The notes beneath the pieces are model-generated. The model was not told the DNA's origin. It did not search any database and worked only from the letters and a program-made list of their open reading frames with translations. Position numbers and translations under genes: made by a program. Shown here piece by piece: positions 1 through 9,641 of a stretch of DNA of 64,000 nucleotides. The DNA comes from Cellulomonas wangsupingiae. Lineage in GTDB: Bacteria > Actinomycetota > Actinomycetes > Actinomycetales > Cellulomonadaceae. Location: the NCBI RefSeq assembly GCF_024508275.1, contig NZ_CP101989.1:3224001-3288000 (forward strand), in the 5' to 3' direction. Within the stretch, counting starts at the first letter, position 1. Each line of letters begins with the position of its first letter.

Positions 1-1167
1 CGCGACGACCTCACGGTCGTGGGCGACGCCCGGCAGGCGGTCTACGGGTTCAAGGGCGCCGACACGTCGCTGCTCACGGGCTTCACGGCGCGGTTCCCGC
101 GCGCCGTGACGGTGGACCTGGTCCGGGACTACCGGTCGACCACCCCGGTCGTCGACACCGCGAACCGGCTGATGGCGGGCCGGCCCGAGGCGACGGGCCC
201 GGCGCTCGTCGGCATGCTGGGCGACGGGCCTGCCCCGCGCGTGGTGCGGTGCGACGACGAGGACGACGAGGACGCGCAGGTCGTCGCGACGGTCCGCGGA
301 TGGCTCGACGCGGGCGTCGCCGCCCAGGAGATCGCGGTCCTGCACCGCTTCAACGCCCAGGCCGTCAAGCTCACGGCAGCGCTGCGCGACGCCGGCATCC
401 CGGTGGTCGCCGGCGACGGGTCGGCCTACTTCGCCCGCCGTGAGGTCGCGCAGGTGCTCGCGCTGCTGCGGCGACGCGCGGCCCAGGCCCCGCACGACGA
501 CGCGGCCGGGGTCCTCGACGAGGCACTGACCCGGGCGGGTTACGACCCCGGCGCCCCACCCGACGGCACCGGCGCGGCCCGCGAGCGCTGGGACGCCCTC
601 GACGCGCTGCGCGCCCTCGTCGAGTCACTCCCGGAGCCCTTGACCCGCACGCTGGGCGCACTGTCGGCGGACCTGGACCGGCGCGCGGCCGAGGACCACG
701 TCCCGCCCGGCCGGGGCGCCGTCACCGTCACCACGATCCACAAGGCCAAGGGCCTGGAGTGGGACGCGTGCCTGCTCGCACGCGCGACCGCCGGGTCGCT
801 GCCCTCGGTGTACGCGACCACGGGCGCCGAGCTCGCCGAGGAGCGTCGGCTGGCGTACGTCGCGGTGACGCGCGCGCGCCGGCACCTGGTCGCGACGTGG
901 GCGGCGGGGCGGCCGGGCGGCCGCCCGGCCCGCCGGTCGCCGTACCTGGACGCGTTCGAGCCCTCCGCTGCCCGCCGCACCAGGGACGTCGGTCCGCGCA
1001 CGGTGGTCCACCCGGCGGCGGAACGGTTCGCGACCGGTCAGCGCGTCACGCACGACCGGCACGGGCTGGGCAAGGTCGTCGACGTGCGGGCGGGCAAGGT
1101 GACCGTGGACTTCGGGTCGGCCGGGCGGCGGACCGTGGCGGCGGACACCCGCCTCGTCGCGCTCTGA
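1..1167 (+). CDS. UvrD/PcrA-type DNA helicase, C-terminal part (5' truncated by window)
   Basis: This is the C-terminal 388 residues of a superfamily 1 ATP-dependent DNA helicase; the frame is open to the left edge. Visible helicase motifs are GDARQAVYGFKGAD near the start, the DYRSTTPVV segment (motif IV region), VTTIHKAKGLEWD (motif V, about residue 245) and EERRLAYVAVTRAR (motif VI, about residue 281). The last 50 residues, with GQRVTHDRHGLGKVV, resemble the small C-terminal domain of PcrA/UvrD proteins. The family unwinds DNA in repair and replication restart. The ATP-binding N-terminal half is outside the window, so the subfamily cannot be fixed. A short degenerate copy of motif V plus the last residues lies at 24888-24950. 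Confidence 0.9.
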   Translation, partial: RDDLTVVGDARQAVYGFKGADTSLLTGFTARFPRAVTVDLVRDYRSTTPVVDTANRLMAGRPEATGPALVGMLGDGPAPRVVRCDDEDDEDAQVVATVRGWLDAGVAAQEIAVLHRFNAQAVKLTAALRDAGIPVVAGDGSAYFARREVAQVLALLRRRAAQAPHDDAAGVLDEALTRAGYDPGAPPDGTGAARERWDALDALRALVESLPEPLTRTLGALSADLDRRAAEDHVPPGRGAVTVTTIHKAKGLEWDACLLARATAGSLPSVYATTGAELAEERRLAYVAVTRARRHLVATWAAGRPGGRPARRSPYLDAFEPSAARRTRDVGPRTVVHPAAERFATGQRVTHDRHGLGKVVDVRAGKVTVDFGSAGRRTVAADTRLVAL

Positions 1168-1282
1168 CCGGACGCGATCCGGCGCATGCCACGGAGGTCC
1201 TCGCGGCGGGCCGCGCCGCCGACGAGGCCGCGGTCGAGGAGCGGCTCGCACTCAAGAGCGTCCACGCACATGCCGTTGCGGC

Positions 1283-2323
1283 GTGGTGACGACGAGCAGC
1301 ACGGTCGCGGAGGCGGTGGCGCGCCTCGCGGCAGCCTGCCGGCTGGCCGGCATCGAACCACCGGAGCCCGCGCAGGACGTCGACGACGCCATCGCGCGTG
1401 TCCGGGCCGAGATCGCGCCGCTGCGCCTGCCGCCGGAGATCGAGGAGTTCTGGCGGCTGGTCGATCCGGGAACGCTGCGCGTCGCCCCCTGGCCTGAGCC
1501 GTCGGGGCTGGCCTTCGCGCTGGACGGGTGGCGGATGCACCGCGACGAGCCCGGGATGTGCCCACGCATCCTGTTCCCGCTCTGCTACGCGAGCCACTCG
1601 TTCGTGCTGGTCGAGCTGGACGACGGCGGCGGCGGCGGGCACCTGTTCCGTTGGGGCTACGGCGGCGAGCCCTTCCGCCGGCAGCACGCGTCGATCGTGG
1701 ACCTGCTGGACCTCACGGCGCACTTCGTGGAGCAGTGCCGCTACGAACGCCGCGAGCACGACGGTCGCAGCTGGATCCACTTCGACCCCGAGCACCTGTG
1801 GGGGGCCGCGGCCGAGGAACGTCTCGCCCAGCGACCGCCCCACCCGCGCATCACGACCCCCCAGATCGAGGAGTCCCCCGACGCGTGGCCGCCCCACTGG
1901 CGCCGCGCCGACGGACTGCCCGACGGGCCAGCCGCGCTGCGCGGCGCGACGGCCACGGTCGCGCAGCTCCTGGCGGCGGCCGCGGCCGGCGAGGGGGTGA
2001 GCGGCACGCTGCTCGCGCACGCCGCCACCGCGATGATGGGCCCGGGCGGACGCCGCCTGCGCGTCACCGACCACACCGGGACGCTCGACGTGTGGGCGCC
2101 GTCCGGCGTCGGGGCCCACGTGCGCACGCGTGACGTCGAGATCGACGTGGTCGTCACCCCTGGGCCGCCGGCCGCGCTCGACACGACCGACGCGCGCCGC
2201 GACCTGGAGGGGCGCGCGCGGGCCGGGGACCTCGCCGGCGTTCAGGCCGCCGCGGAGGCCGCGTACGCCGCGTTCACCGCACCGGCACAGGCGGTGGCGA
2301 CGGACATCCGCGCCGCAGGCTGA
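1283..2323 (+). CDS. SMI1/KNR4-like hypothetical protein
   Basis: A 346-residue soluble protein. Its N-terminal half has the look of an SMI1/KNR4 (SUKH) fold: a helical start, LRLPPEIEEFWRLVDPGTL around residue 50, then a beta-rich stretch reading into the LFRWGYGGEPFR segment. The C-terminal half has no family I recognise. SUKH proteins often act as immunity or protein-interaction modules, but no toxin gene is adjacent, so that role is not supported here. The start is a GTG 115 bp after the helicase stop; a second GTG follows at once and there is no strong ribosome site, so the exact start is uncertain. Confidence 0.65.
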   Translation: MVTTSSTVAEAVARLAAACRLAGIEPPEPAQDVDDAIARVRAEIAPLRLPPEIEEFWRLVDPGTLRVAPWPEPSGLAFALDGWRMHRDEPGMCPRILFPLCYASHSFVLVELDDGGGGGHLFRWGYGGEPFRRQHASIVDLLDLTAHFVEQCRYERREHDGRSWIHFDPEHLWGAAAEERLAQRPPHPRITTPQIEESPDAWPPHWRRADGLPDGPAALRGATATVAQLLAAAAAGEGVSGTLLAHAATAMMGPGGRRLRVTDHTGTLDVWAPSGVGAHVRTRDVEIDVVVTPGPPAALDTTDARRDLEGRARAGDLAGVQAAAEAAYAAFTAPAQAVATDIRAAG

Positions 2324-2505
2324 CGCGGCTCGACCTCGTCCGGGACTCCGTCGATCTGCGGCGCTGCGCACCGCCCGCCCGCGACACCCGCCTTCGTCGA
2401 CGACCTGCTCGAGCGCGTGGTCGACCACTGGGACGGTGAGCCCCAGGTGCGGCCCGGCAGGCACGGACGTAGCGTCGAGCGTGTTGGTCGACGCAAGGGG
2501 GCGCC

Positions 2506-4413
2506 ATGTTCGACAGCCTGCTCAGCCCAGGCCGGATCGGTCGGCTCGAGGCTCGCAACCGCATCGTCATGCCACCCATGCACGTCGGCTTCGGCCGACA
2601 TGTCGACGCGCGGGAGGTCGCGTACTTCGCGGCGCGTGCCGCGGGGGGCGTGGGGCTGATCATCACCGGAACGATGACGACGACCTCGCGGTTCGAGGAC
2701 AACGAGGGGTGGCCCAAGGTCGAGGACGACGGCGCGATCCCCGAGCTGGCGCGGCTCGCCGACGCCGTCCACGCCGAGGGCGCGCTGCTGGCCGGGCAGC
2801 TGACGCCCGGGTCCGGTCGGGTGGGCCCGGCCGAGCCCGGTGGTGACGTCCCGGTCTCCGCGTCGCCCACGCCGTGGCTCAACGACCCGTCGCGCACGTG
2901 CCGCGAGCTGACGACCGGGGAGGTGGAGCAGCTGGTCGCGGACTACGGGCCCGCCGCGGCACGCCTCGCCGCCGCCGGCTTCGACGCCGTCGACGTCCAC
3001 TCCCACACCGGGTACCTCATCGACCAGTTCATGAGCAGCCAGTGGAACCAGCGCACCGACCGGTACGGAGGCTCGCTGGAGAACCGCCTGCGGTTCCCGC
3101 TGGAGATCATCGCGGCCGCCCGTGCCGCCGCGCCGGACCTGGCCATCACGTTCCGCCTCACCGTCGACCACCACATGCCCGGCGGCCGGCAGCTCGACGA
3201 GGCGCTGCAGATGGCGCCGCTCATCGCGGGCGCGGGCGTCGACCTGCTCATGGTCGACGACGGCGCGTTCGAGACCGTCGACTGGATCTTCCCGCCGTAC
3301 TACATGGGCGACGCGCCCCTGCTGCCGGGCGCGGCGGCGGTCAAGCGCGTCGTCGACGTCCCGGTGATGGCGACCGGGAACATGACCCCGGAGATCGGCG
3401 AACGGGCGGTGGCGAGCGGGGAGGTCGACTTCATCGGCATGGGGCGCGCCCTCATCGCCGACCCCGAGCTGCCCCGCAAGCTCGCCGGCGGACAGCCCAC
3501 GGCCGTGCGCCCGTGCATCCGCTGCAACCAGCTGTGCGTGGGCAACATCCTGCAGGGCCAGCCGCTGGGCTGCGCCGTGAACCCCGAGGTGGGCATCGAA
3601 GGGCACCTGCCGGGACCCGCCCAGGAGCAGCGGCACGTCGTGGTCGTCGGTGCGGGACCGGCCGGTCTCGAGGTCGCCCGCGTCGCCGCGACCCGCGGGC
3701 ACCGCGTCGACGTCTACGACGAGTCCGACCACGCGGGCGGGGTGCTGTGGCCCGCCGCGACGCCGGACTTCAAGAGCGAGCTGCGTCGGATGGTCGACTG
3801 GTGGGAGGGGCAGATGGCCGGCCTGCCGGTGACCCTGCACCTCGGGCACCGCATCACGGCGGACTCCCCCGAGCTGCGCGACGCCGACCAGGTCGTCGTC
3901 GCGACGGGCTCGGTCCAGCTGGTCCCCGCGAGCATCCCCGGCACGGACCGCGACGACGTCGTCGACGTCCTGCGCTTCCACCAGGGTGCGCCCGTGGGGC
4001 ACCGGGTCGTCATGGTCGGTGGCGGGCTGTCGGGCTGCGACGCCGCGCTCGAGCTGGCGAACGAGGGGCACGACGTCACGGTCGTGGAGATGCTCGACGA
4101 GATCGCCCGGGACATGCTCGTCGTCAACCGCCTCACGCTGCTGCGCCGCCTGGACGAGGCCGGGGTGCGCCTGCTCACCAGCACCCGCGTGCGGGCGATC
4201 GCCGACGACGGCGTCGAGGTGGAGGGTCCCGACGGCGTGGCGACGCTGCCGGCGGACACCGTCGTCCTCGCGCTCGGCAGCCGGCCGCGCACCGACCTGC
4301 TCGCCGAGCTCACGGCCGCCGGCATTGCCGCGGAGGCGGTCGGCGACTGCGTGCAGCCGGCCAAGGTCGGCGAGGCGGTCAACGGCGCGTACGCGCTCGC
4401 CGCGCGCCTGTGA
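2506..4413 (+). CDS. FadH/OYE-like NADH:flavin oxidoreductase with 4Fe-4S and FAD/NAD domains
   Basis: A 635-residue two-domain enzyme of the 2,4-dienoyl-CoA reductase/trimethylamine dehydrogenase family. Residues 1-345 form the Old Yellow Enzyme FMN barrel (RNRIVMPPMH near the start, HSHTGYLIDQFMSS at about 165, RYGGSLENR at about 187). A cysteine cluster CIRCNQLC followed eleven residues later by a further Cys should hold a 4Fe-4S centre. The second half has two dinucleotide-binding motifs, VVVVGAGPAGLEVA and VVMVGGGLSGCDAA. Electrons would pass from NAD(P)H through FAD and the cluster to FMN. The substrate is unknown. ATG start with a GC-rich purine stretch upstream; TAGCGT at 2470-2475 is a possible -10 box. 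It stands alone. Confidence 0.85.
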   Translation: MFDSLLSPGRIGRLEARNRIVMPPMHVGFGRHVDAREVAYFAARAAGGVGLIITGTMTTTSRFEDNEGWPKVEDDGAIPELARLADAVHAEGALLAGQLTPGSGRVGPAEPGGDVPVSASPTPWLNDPSRTCRELTTGEVEQLVADYGPAAARLAAAGFDAVDVHSHTGYLIDQFMSSQWNQRTDRYGGSLENRLRFPLEIIAAARAAAPDLAITFRLTVDHHMPGGRQLDEALQMAPLIAGAGVDLLMVDDGAFETVDWIFPPYYMGDAPLLPGAAAVKRVVDVPVMATGNMTPEIGERAVASGEVDFIGMGRALIADPELPRKLAGGQPTAVRPCIRCNQLCVGNILQGQPLGCAVNPEVGIEGHLPGPAQEQRHVVVVGAGPAGLEVARVAATRGHRVDVYDESDHAGGVLWPAATPDFKSELRRMVDWWEGQMAGLPVTLHLGHRITADSPELRDADQVVVATGSVQLVPASIPGTDRDDVVDVLRFHQGAPVGHRVVMVGGGLSGCDAALELANEGHDVTVVEMLDEIARDMLVVNRLTLLRRLDEAGVRLLTSTRVRAIADDGVEVEGPDGVATLPADTVVLALGSRPRTDLLAELTAAGIAAEAVGDCVQPAKVGEAVNGAYALAARL

Positions 4414-4531
4414 GGCGAGGCGGCGCCGTCGTCGGCCCGAGGAGCGTCATCCCGGCTGGGTGAGGCGGCGGCACCGCCGCCGCCGCGACGATGTGGAGCA
4501 CGGAACCGGCCGGTGGACGAGGAGGACGACG

Positions 4532-5029
4532 GTGGCGACTCTCAGCGCATGGAAGTTCGACACACCTGAGGGCGCGGCACGCGCCGAGCAGGTCCTGATC
4601 GGGCTGCAGAAGCAGGAGCTCATCCAGATCCACGACGCCGCGACGGTGTCGTGGGAGCCGAGCGCCAAGAAGCCCAAGACGCGGCAGGCGCACAACCTGG
4701 CGGCCGCGGGCGCACTGGGGGGGACGTTCTGGGGCATGCTGTTCGGCCTGCTGTTCTTCGTCCCCCTGCTGGGTGCCGCGATCGGCGCCGCGGCGGGCGC
4801 GCTGGGCGGTGCCCTGACGGACGTCGGCATCGACGACGACTTCATCGCCTCCGTGCGCAGCAAGGTCACGCCCGGGACGTCCGCGCTGTTCCTGCTGAGC
4901 TCCGACGCGGTGCCGGACAAGGTCGTCGCCGCGCTGAAGGAGCAGGACATCCGGGGCGAGCTCATCCACACGAACCTCTCCGCGCAGGAGGAGCAGAAGC
5001 TCCGCGAGGCGTTCGCCGAGAACGTCTGA
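4532..5029 (+). CDS. DUF1269 family membrane-associated protein
   Basis: A 165-residue protein matching the DUF1269 layout: a soluble N-terminal domain (ATLSAWKFDTPEGAARAEQV), a glycine-rich hydrophobic hairpin in the middle (GALGGTFWGMLFGLLFFVP then a second Ala/Gly helix at about residues 55-95), and a soluble C-terminal domain containing DDFIASVRSKVTPGTSALF. The function of the family is unknown. The GTG start at 4532 follows a GGAGGA ribosome site at 4521-4526, which decides between this and upstream in-frame codons. The gene ends in a strong hairpin at 5032-5062 shared with the convergent VWA gene. Confidence 0.85.
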   Translation: MATLSAWKFDTPEGAARAEQVLIGLQKQELIQIHDAATVSWEPSAKKPKTRQAHNLAAAGALGGTFWGMLFGLLFFVPLLGAAIGAAAGALGGALTDVGIDDDFIASVRSKVTPGTSALFLLSSDAVPDKVVAALKEQDIRGELIHTNLSAQEEQKLREAFAENV

Positions 5030-5031
5030 CC

Positions 5032-5062
5032 CCGACGGGCCGCGGCTGCCGCGGCCCGTCGG
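5032..5062. terminator. Bidirectional hairpin terminator
   Basis: A perfect 14-bp stem (arms 5032-5045 and 5049-5062) with a 3-nt loop lies between two convergent stop codons at 5029 and 5085. There is no U-tract, which is usual in GC-rich actinobacteria, so termination is inferred from position and stem strength. Confidence 0.7.
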
Positions 5063-5084
5063 AGCGACGACGCGTCGTGCGCGG

Positions 5085-6704
5085 TCAGCCGGTGATCTCC
5101 CGGTACGTGTCGACCAGCGTGACGAACTCCGCCCGCAGGCCGTAGCGGTCCTCGCCCGTGGCGGCCTGGGCGCGTTCGCGCGCCCGGCCCGCGTCGGCGC
5201 CCTCGGCGTGCGCCGAGCCGGTGACCGCGAGGCCAAACTCGGCGACGGCGGACGCGAACCGGAAGTCGCTCGTCGGGCGGGTCGTGTAGGCGTCGGGCCC
5301 GACGGGGAAGACGACCTCCGCGCTCGTGGCGGCGCCCGGCTGCTTGTAGCGCACGTGGACGGTCATGAAGTCGGTGGAGTCCCCGGCCTCGACGTCCTGG
5401 TACGCCAGGCCGTCGTCCTGCGGGCCGTCGCCGGCCGGGACCAGCTCGTAGAACGCGGTGACGGCGTGGCCGGCGCCGACGTCGCCGGCGTCCTTGGTGT
5501 CGTCGTCGAACTCCTCGTCCTCCAGGCGCCGGTTGTCGTAGCCCAGCAGCCGGTACCGCGACACGGTCGCCGGGTTGAGCTCGACCTGGACCTTGAGGTC
5601 CTGGGCGACGACGAACATCGTCGAGTCGAACTCGTCCACCAGCACCTTGCGCGCCTCGTTGATCGTGTCGATGTAGGCGTAGTTGCCGTTTCCGTGGTCC
5701 GCGATGGCTTCCATGGTGCTGTCCTTGAGATTTCCCATCCCGAATCCGAGCACCGAGATGTAGACCCCGGAACGCGCGTGCTCCTCGATGAGCTCGGTGA
5801 GCTGTTCGGGAGTCGACGGGCCGACGTTGAAGTCGCCGTCGGTCGCCAGGACGACCCGGTTGTTCCCGCCGTCGACGAAGTTCTTCTCCGCCAGCTCGTA
5901 CGCGGTCCGCAGGCCCGCCGCACCACCGGTCGTCCCTCCGGCCCGCAGATCGCGCAGGGTCCGCACCAGCTCGTCGCGCCGGTCGCCCGGGACGGAGTCG
6001 GCGAGGACCTGGTCGCTGCCGGCGTAGGTGACGATCGAGACCGTGTCCCGCTCGTCGAGCTGCTCGACGAGCAGCTCGAAGGACTCCGCGAGGAGGGGCA
6101 GCTTGTTCGGGTCGTCCATGGAGCCGGAGACGTCGAGGAGGAACACGACGTTGTTGCCGCGGCTCGTGGGCGTCGCATCCGTGGCCTGCACGCCGATCAT
6201 CGCCAGCTGGTGGCCGGGCGCCCACGGCGCGTCCGCGACCTGCGTCGTCACGGTGAAGGGGTCCGCCGCGTCGGGCGCCGGCGCCGGGTAGTCGTAGTCG
6301 AAGTAGTTGACGAGCTCCTCGATCCGCACCCCCTCGGGCGCGACGCCCTGCCGGAGCTGACGGCGCAGGTTGCTGTAGGAGGCGGTGTCGACGTCGGACG
6401 CGAACGTCGACAGCGGGCTCGTCGCCACGTCCTGGAACGGCTGCTCCGGGGAGTCGTCGTACTCCTCCTGCGGCTCCACCGGGACGTCGCGCCACTCCTC
6501 CGGCGCGACCTGGGCCTCGTAGCCCATCTCCTGGGTCATGCCGTCGCTGCTCGCACCGCCCGCGCTGCACGCTGCGAGCACGCCCGACAGCGCGATCACC
6601 ACCACCGCGCCGACCGCTCGACCCGACGCATGCCCACGGCTCGTCGCCCGAGAACGCGCCGTCGACGCGAGAAGGGGCCCCACCGGTGATCGACCGCGCA
6701 TCAT
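5085..6704 (-). CDS. VWA-domain lipoprotein (YfbK-like)
   Basis: A 539-residue exported lipoprotein. The N-terminus has a basic region, a hydrophobic helix and the lipobox LAAC (about residues 43-46), so it should be lipid-anchored outside the membrane. An N-terminal von Willebrand-associated region (LSTFASDVDTASYSNLRR) precedes a VWA domain with an intact MIDAS motif DVSGSMDDPNK and a further metal-site region GTTGGAAGL. The C-terminus is the DUF3520-type beta domain seen in YfbK proteins. VWA domains bind partners through a metal ion; no partner is evident nearby. Two adjacent ATG codons (6704 and 6701) follow GGAGGAG; either could start translation. Confidence 0.88.
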   Translation of the reverse strand: MMRGRSPVGPLLASTARSRATSRGHASGRAVGAVVVIALSGVLAACSAGGASSDGMTQEMGYEAQVAPEEWRDVPVEPQEEYDDSPEQPFQDVATSPLSTFASDVDTASYSNLRRQLRQGVAPEGVRIEELVNYFDYDYPAPAPDAADPFTVTTQVADAPWAPGHQLAMIGVQATDATPTSRGNNVVFLLDVSGSMDDPNKLPLLAESFELLVEQLDERDTVSIVTYAGSDQVLADSVPGDRRDELVRTLRDLRAGGTTGGAAGLRTAYELAEKNFVDGGNNRVVLATDGDFNVGPSTPEQLTELIEEHARSGVYISVLGFGMGNLKDSTMEAIADHGNGNYAYIDTINEARKVLVDEFDSTMFVVAQDLKVQVELNPATVSRYRLLGYDNRRLEDEEFDDDTKDAGDVGAGHAVTAFYELVPAGDGPQDDGLAYQDVEAGDSTDFMTVHVRYKQPGAATSAEVVFPVGPDAYTTRPTSDFRFASAVAEFGLAVTGSAHAEGADAGRARERAQAATGEDRYGLRAEFVTLVDTYREITG

Positions 6705-6987
6705 TTCTCCTCCATTGTTCGAGGCCTGAAGCGTGGCGGGCGGTGAGCCCCGCGGCCAGCACGGGACTGTCACACGAACGTCCCGTTCGGGTAACGAGGT
6801 CACGACTGGAAACGCCCGGGACACGGCCGTGCGGAAAGCGCGGCGAGAATTCTCCGATATCGGGCGGGACGCGGTGCGCCCGGCGACGGCGAGGTCGGGC
6901 TCTCGCCCACCCGTCGCGCTCCGGGGCTTCACCCGGGCGGTCCTTTCTGGCACGTTGTCCCCCACCGCCCCGACCAGCCAGGACGTG
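6705..6987. other. Divergent intergenic region without a gene
   Basis: 283 bp separate the VWA lipoprotein gene from the ABC operon and must hold both promoters. An open frame runs through part of it in phase with the ATPase, but it encodes low-complexity sequence and lacks a ribosome site. I see no convincing paired -35/-10 boxes, operator or RNA structure. Confidence 0.5.
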
Positions 6988-7758
6988 ATGCGTGCGATGA
7001 CGAGCGCCACCGGTGTACCCGCGCTGGAGATCGACGCGCTGCGCAAGGTGTTCGGCGACCACGTCGCCGTCGACCACGTCGCGCTGACCGTCCCCGCGGG
7101 CTCGTGCTTCGGCATGGTCGGCGTCAACGGCGCCGGCAAGACGACGCTGCTCTCGATGGCGACCGGCCTCCTGCGTCCCGACGCGGGCACGGCACGCGTC
7201 TTCGGTGTCGACGTGTGGACCGACGCGCCGCGCGCCACGGCCCTGCTCGGCGTCCTGCCCGACGGGCTGGGGATGCCGGAGCGGCTCACCGGCGAGGAGG
7301 TCCTCACCTACCTGGGGCTGCTGCGCGGGCTCACCGAGCCCGTGGTCCGCGAGCGCCGGGGCGAGCTGCTCGACGCGCTCGAGCTGCCGCACGGGCGCGA
7401 GCGCCTCGTCGCGGAGTACTCGACGGGCATGCGCAAGAAGCTCGGCCTCGCCGTCGCGCTGCTGCACGGCCCACGGCTGCTCGTGCTCGACGAGCCGCTC
7501 GAGGCGGTCGACCCCGTCTCCGCGCGCACGATCCGGCGCATCCTCGCCGACTTCGTCGCGGGCGGCGGGTCCGTCGTCATCTCCAGCCACGTCATGGCGC
7601 TGGTCGAGCAGATCTGCGACCACGTGGCCGTCGTCGACGAGGGCCGGCTGCTGGTCGCCGGACCGCTCGACGAGGTCCGCGCCGGCGCGTCCCTCGAGGA
7701 GCGGTTCACCTCGCTGGTCGGGCTCACGGCCGAGCCGGTCGGCCTGTCGTGGCTCTGA
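6988..7758 (+). CDS. ABC transporter ATP-binding protein
   Basis: A 256-residue ATPase of the CcmA/ABC-2 export type. Walker A is GVNGAGKTT (about residue 45), the signature is degenerate (YSTGMRKKLGLA instead of LSGGQ), Walker B is LLVLDEPLEAVDP and the H-loop is SSHVM. It is the first gene of a four-gene overlapping operon and should energise the permease that follows. Start choice: ATG at 6988 with AGGA a few bases upstream; GTG 6985 and ATG 6997 are in frame too. The stop overlaps the GTG of the next gene by 10 bp. Substrate unknown. Confidence 0.9.
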   Translation: MRAMTSATGVPALEIDALRKVFGDHVAVDHVALTVPAGSCFGMVGVNGAGKTTLLSMATGLLRPDAGTARVFGVDVWTDAPRATALLGVLPDGLGMPERLTGEEVLTYLGLLRGLTEPVVRERRGELLDALELPHGRERLVAEYSTGMRKKLGLAVALLHGPRLLVLDEPLEAVDPVSARTIRRILADFVAGGGSVVISSHVMALVEQICDHVAVVDEGRLLVAGPLDEVRAGASLEERFTSLVGLTAEPVGLSWL

Positions 7759-9641
7759 CGGGCGCACCGACCGCGCCGCCGCACGAGCAGGTGCCCGACG
7801 GGGCGGGGCGCGTCGGTGCCCCGGCCGTGATGGTGCGCATGCGCGTCGCGCTGCTGCGGCACGCGCTGCGGGACACCGACCGGGCGTTCTGGATCTGGTT
7901 CGCGGGCGGGTGCGGGCTCCTGCTCGCACTCGGCACGGTCGTGGCGTGCGCGCTCGACCCCGACCTCGGTGCCGCGCTGCTCGCCGCGTGGATGCTCGGG
8001 TGGGTCGTCGGGCCACTGGTCTCCGGCGGGGACGAGGCGCTGCGGGCGGAGATGTTCGTCGCCACCGGGCTCTCGCGCTGGCGACTGGGCTGGGCGCTGC
8101 TGACGTCCTCGGTGGTCGGTGTCGCGCCGGTCGTCTCCGCGGTGGCCGTCCTCGGAGTGGTGGCGGTCGGCGTGCGCGGCGGCGTCCTCGCGACGCTGCT
8201 CGCGGTCGTGGCGGCCGCCGCGCAGCTCGCCGTGCTCCTGACGGTCTCGCGCGTCGCGGTGGGCGTCGTCGGTGTGCTCGTGCGGTACCGGGCCGGTGCC
8301 GTCCTCGCGGGCGCGGTCACCGGGCTCGCGCTCGCGCTGCCCTCCCAGGGCTGGGCGCTCGTCGCCGCGCTGGCCGCGCGGGACGCGACGCAGGCCCTGG
8401 CCGTGGCGACGCGCGTGGCCCCGTCGGGCTGGGGGCTCGCCGCCGCCGAGGCGGCCGGCCGCGGTGACTGGGCGCTCGCGGTGGGCGCCGTCGTCGCGCT
8501 GCTCGCTCTGGCGGCGAGCACCTTCGCCCTGTGGTGCGTGCTCCTGCAGGGTCGGACCACCCGGCGCGCCGCAGCGATCCGGCCACGGCGTCTGCTGTCC
8601 GCGCGCGGTCCCGCGGGGGCGACCGTCCGGGCGCACCTGCGCTCGTCCGCGCGCGACCTCGTGCAGGTCAACCGGTTCGCGTTCGCGCTCGCGTACGGCC
8701 TGTTCTTCTGCGCGCTGCCGCTCCTCGTCGGCTGGACGGGGATGCTGCCGTGGGCAGGTGCCGTCTTCGTCGTCATGGCCGCCATGGTGTGGAGCAACCA
8801 GTACGGGCGCGACGGGACGGCCCTGTGGCTGCAGCTCGTGACGCCGGGCGCGCGGCGCATCGACCTGCTGGCGCGCCAGGGCACGTTCCTGCTCGCCACG
8901 GGCCCGCTCGCGCTCGTCCTCACCGCGGGCCTCGTCGCGGCGGCCGGCACCCCGGCGAGCACCTGGCCCTACCTGGCCGCCGCGCTGGCAGCCGCCCTGG
9001 GTGCGGGCACGGGCGTGACCGCCGCGATGTCCGTGCTCGCCGCCGTCCCGACCACCGACCCGCACCGGCGCGGGGGCGACGTGCTCGCCTCGGGTGGTGA
9101 CGCCCGCGAGACCGGCACCACCTACCTCACGATGGCCCTGGTCGTCGGGCTGACCCTGCCGGCACTGCTTGTCGCGCGCCTCGCCGGCTGGTGGGGTGCG
9201 GTGGCCGGCGTGGCCACGGGCGCGCTGTGCTGCTACCTGCTGACGCGGGTCGCGCTGCGGCACCTCGACGAGCAGGGCGTCGAGCTGCTCGCGCTGCTGC
9301 GGCACGGGCGCCGCCCGACCGTCGGCGCACCCGGCGCCGTGCCGGGGCGGCGACCGGTCGAGCTGACGGGGCGCGAGCAGTCGGTCGTGCTCGGTGCCGG
9401 GATCCTGGGCACGCTCATGCTGTTCCCGCAGGGCATCGTCCCGGCGGTCGTCCTGCGGGGCGGCGACCCGACGACCCGGTCGTGGTTCCTGGCCCTGCAC
9501 GTGCCGGCGGCGTGGGCGTGGCCGGTCGTGACGGTGATGATCACGCTCGGCGCCACGCTGTACTGCGTCAGCGTCTGGTGGTACCGGCGGGCCGCGACGG
9601 CCGCCCGCAGCCCCGCTGTGCCGGTACCGGCGGATGCCTAG
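7749..9641 (+). CDS. Polytopic ABC transporter permease
   Basis: A 630-residue integral membrane protein with roughly a dozen hydrophobic segments, for example FAGGCGLLLALGTVVACAL near residue 45 and LTLPALLVARLAGWWGAVAG near 475. It has no recognisable motif beyond its hydrophobic pattern, so the permease call rests on its place behind the ATPase with a 10-bp overlap. The GTG at 7749 lies inside the ATPase stop region, giving translational coupling. Its own stop overlaps the ATG of the next gene by 8 bp. It probably forms the export channel with the upstream ATPase. Confidence 0.75.
   Translation: MALTGAPTAPPHEQVPDGAGRVGAPAVMVRMRVALLRHALRDTDRAFWIWFAGGCGLLLALGTVVACALDPDLGAALLAAWMLGWVVGPLVSGGDEALRAEMFVATGLSRWRLGWALLTSSVVGVAPVVSAVAVLGVVAVGVRGGVLATLLAVVAAAAQLAVLLTVSRVAVGVVGVLVRYRAGAVLAGAVTGLALALPSQGWALVAALAARDATQALAVATRVAPSGWGLAAAEAAGRGDWALAVGAVVALLALAASTFALWCVLLQGRTTRRAAAIRPRRLLSARGPAGATVRAHLRSSARDLVQVNRFAFALAYGLFFCALPLLVGWTGMLPWAGAVFVVMAAMVWSNQYGRDGTALWLQLVTPGARRIDLLARQGTFLLATGPLALVLTAGLVAAAGTPASTWPYLAAALAAALGAGTGVTAAMSVLAAVPTTDPHRRGGDVLASGGDARETGTTYLTMALVVGLTLPALLVARLAGWWGAVAGVATGALCCYLLTRVALRHLDEQGVELLALLRHGRRPTVGAPGAVPGRRPVELTGREQSVVLGAGILGTLMLFPQGIVPAVVLRGGDPTTRSWFLALHVPAAWAWPVVTVMITLGATLYCVSVWWYRRAATAARSPAVPVPADA

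Noticed and set aside
1283..2323. SMI1-like protein as an immunity gene of a toxin system
   Set aside because: There is no adjacent toxin, secretion or polymorphic-toxin gene; the neighbours are a helicase and a metabolic oxidoreductase.
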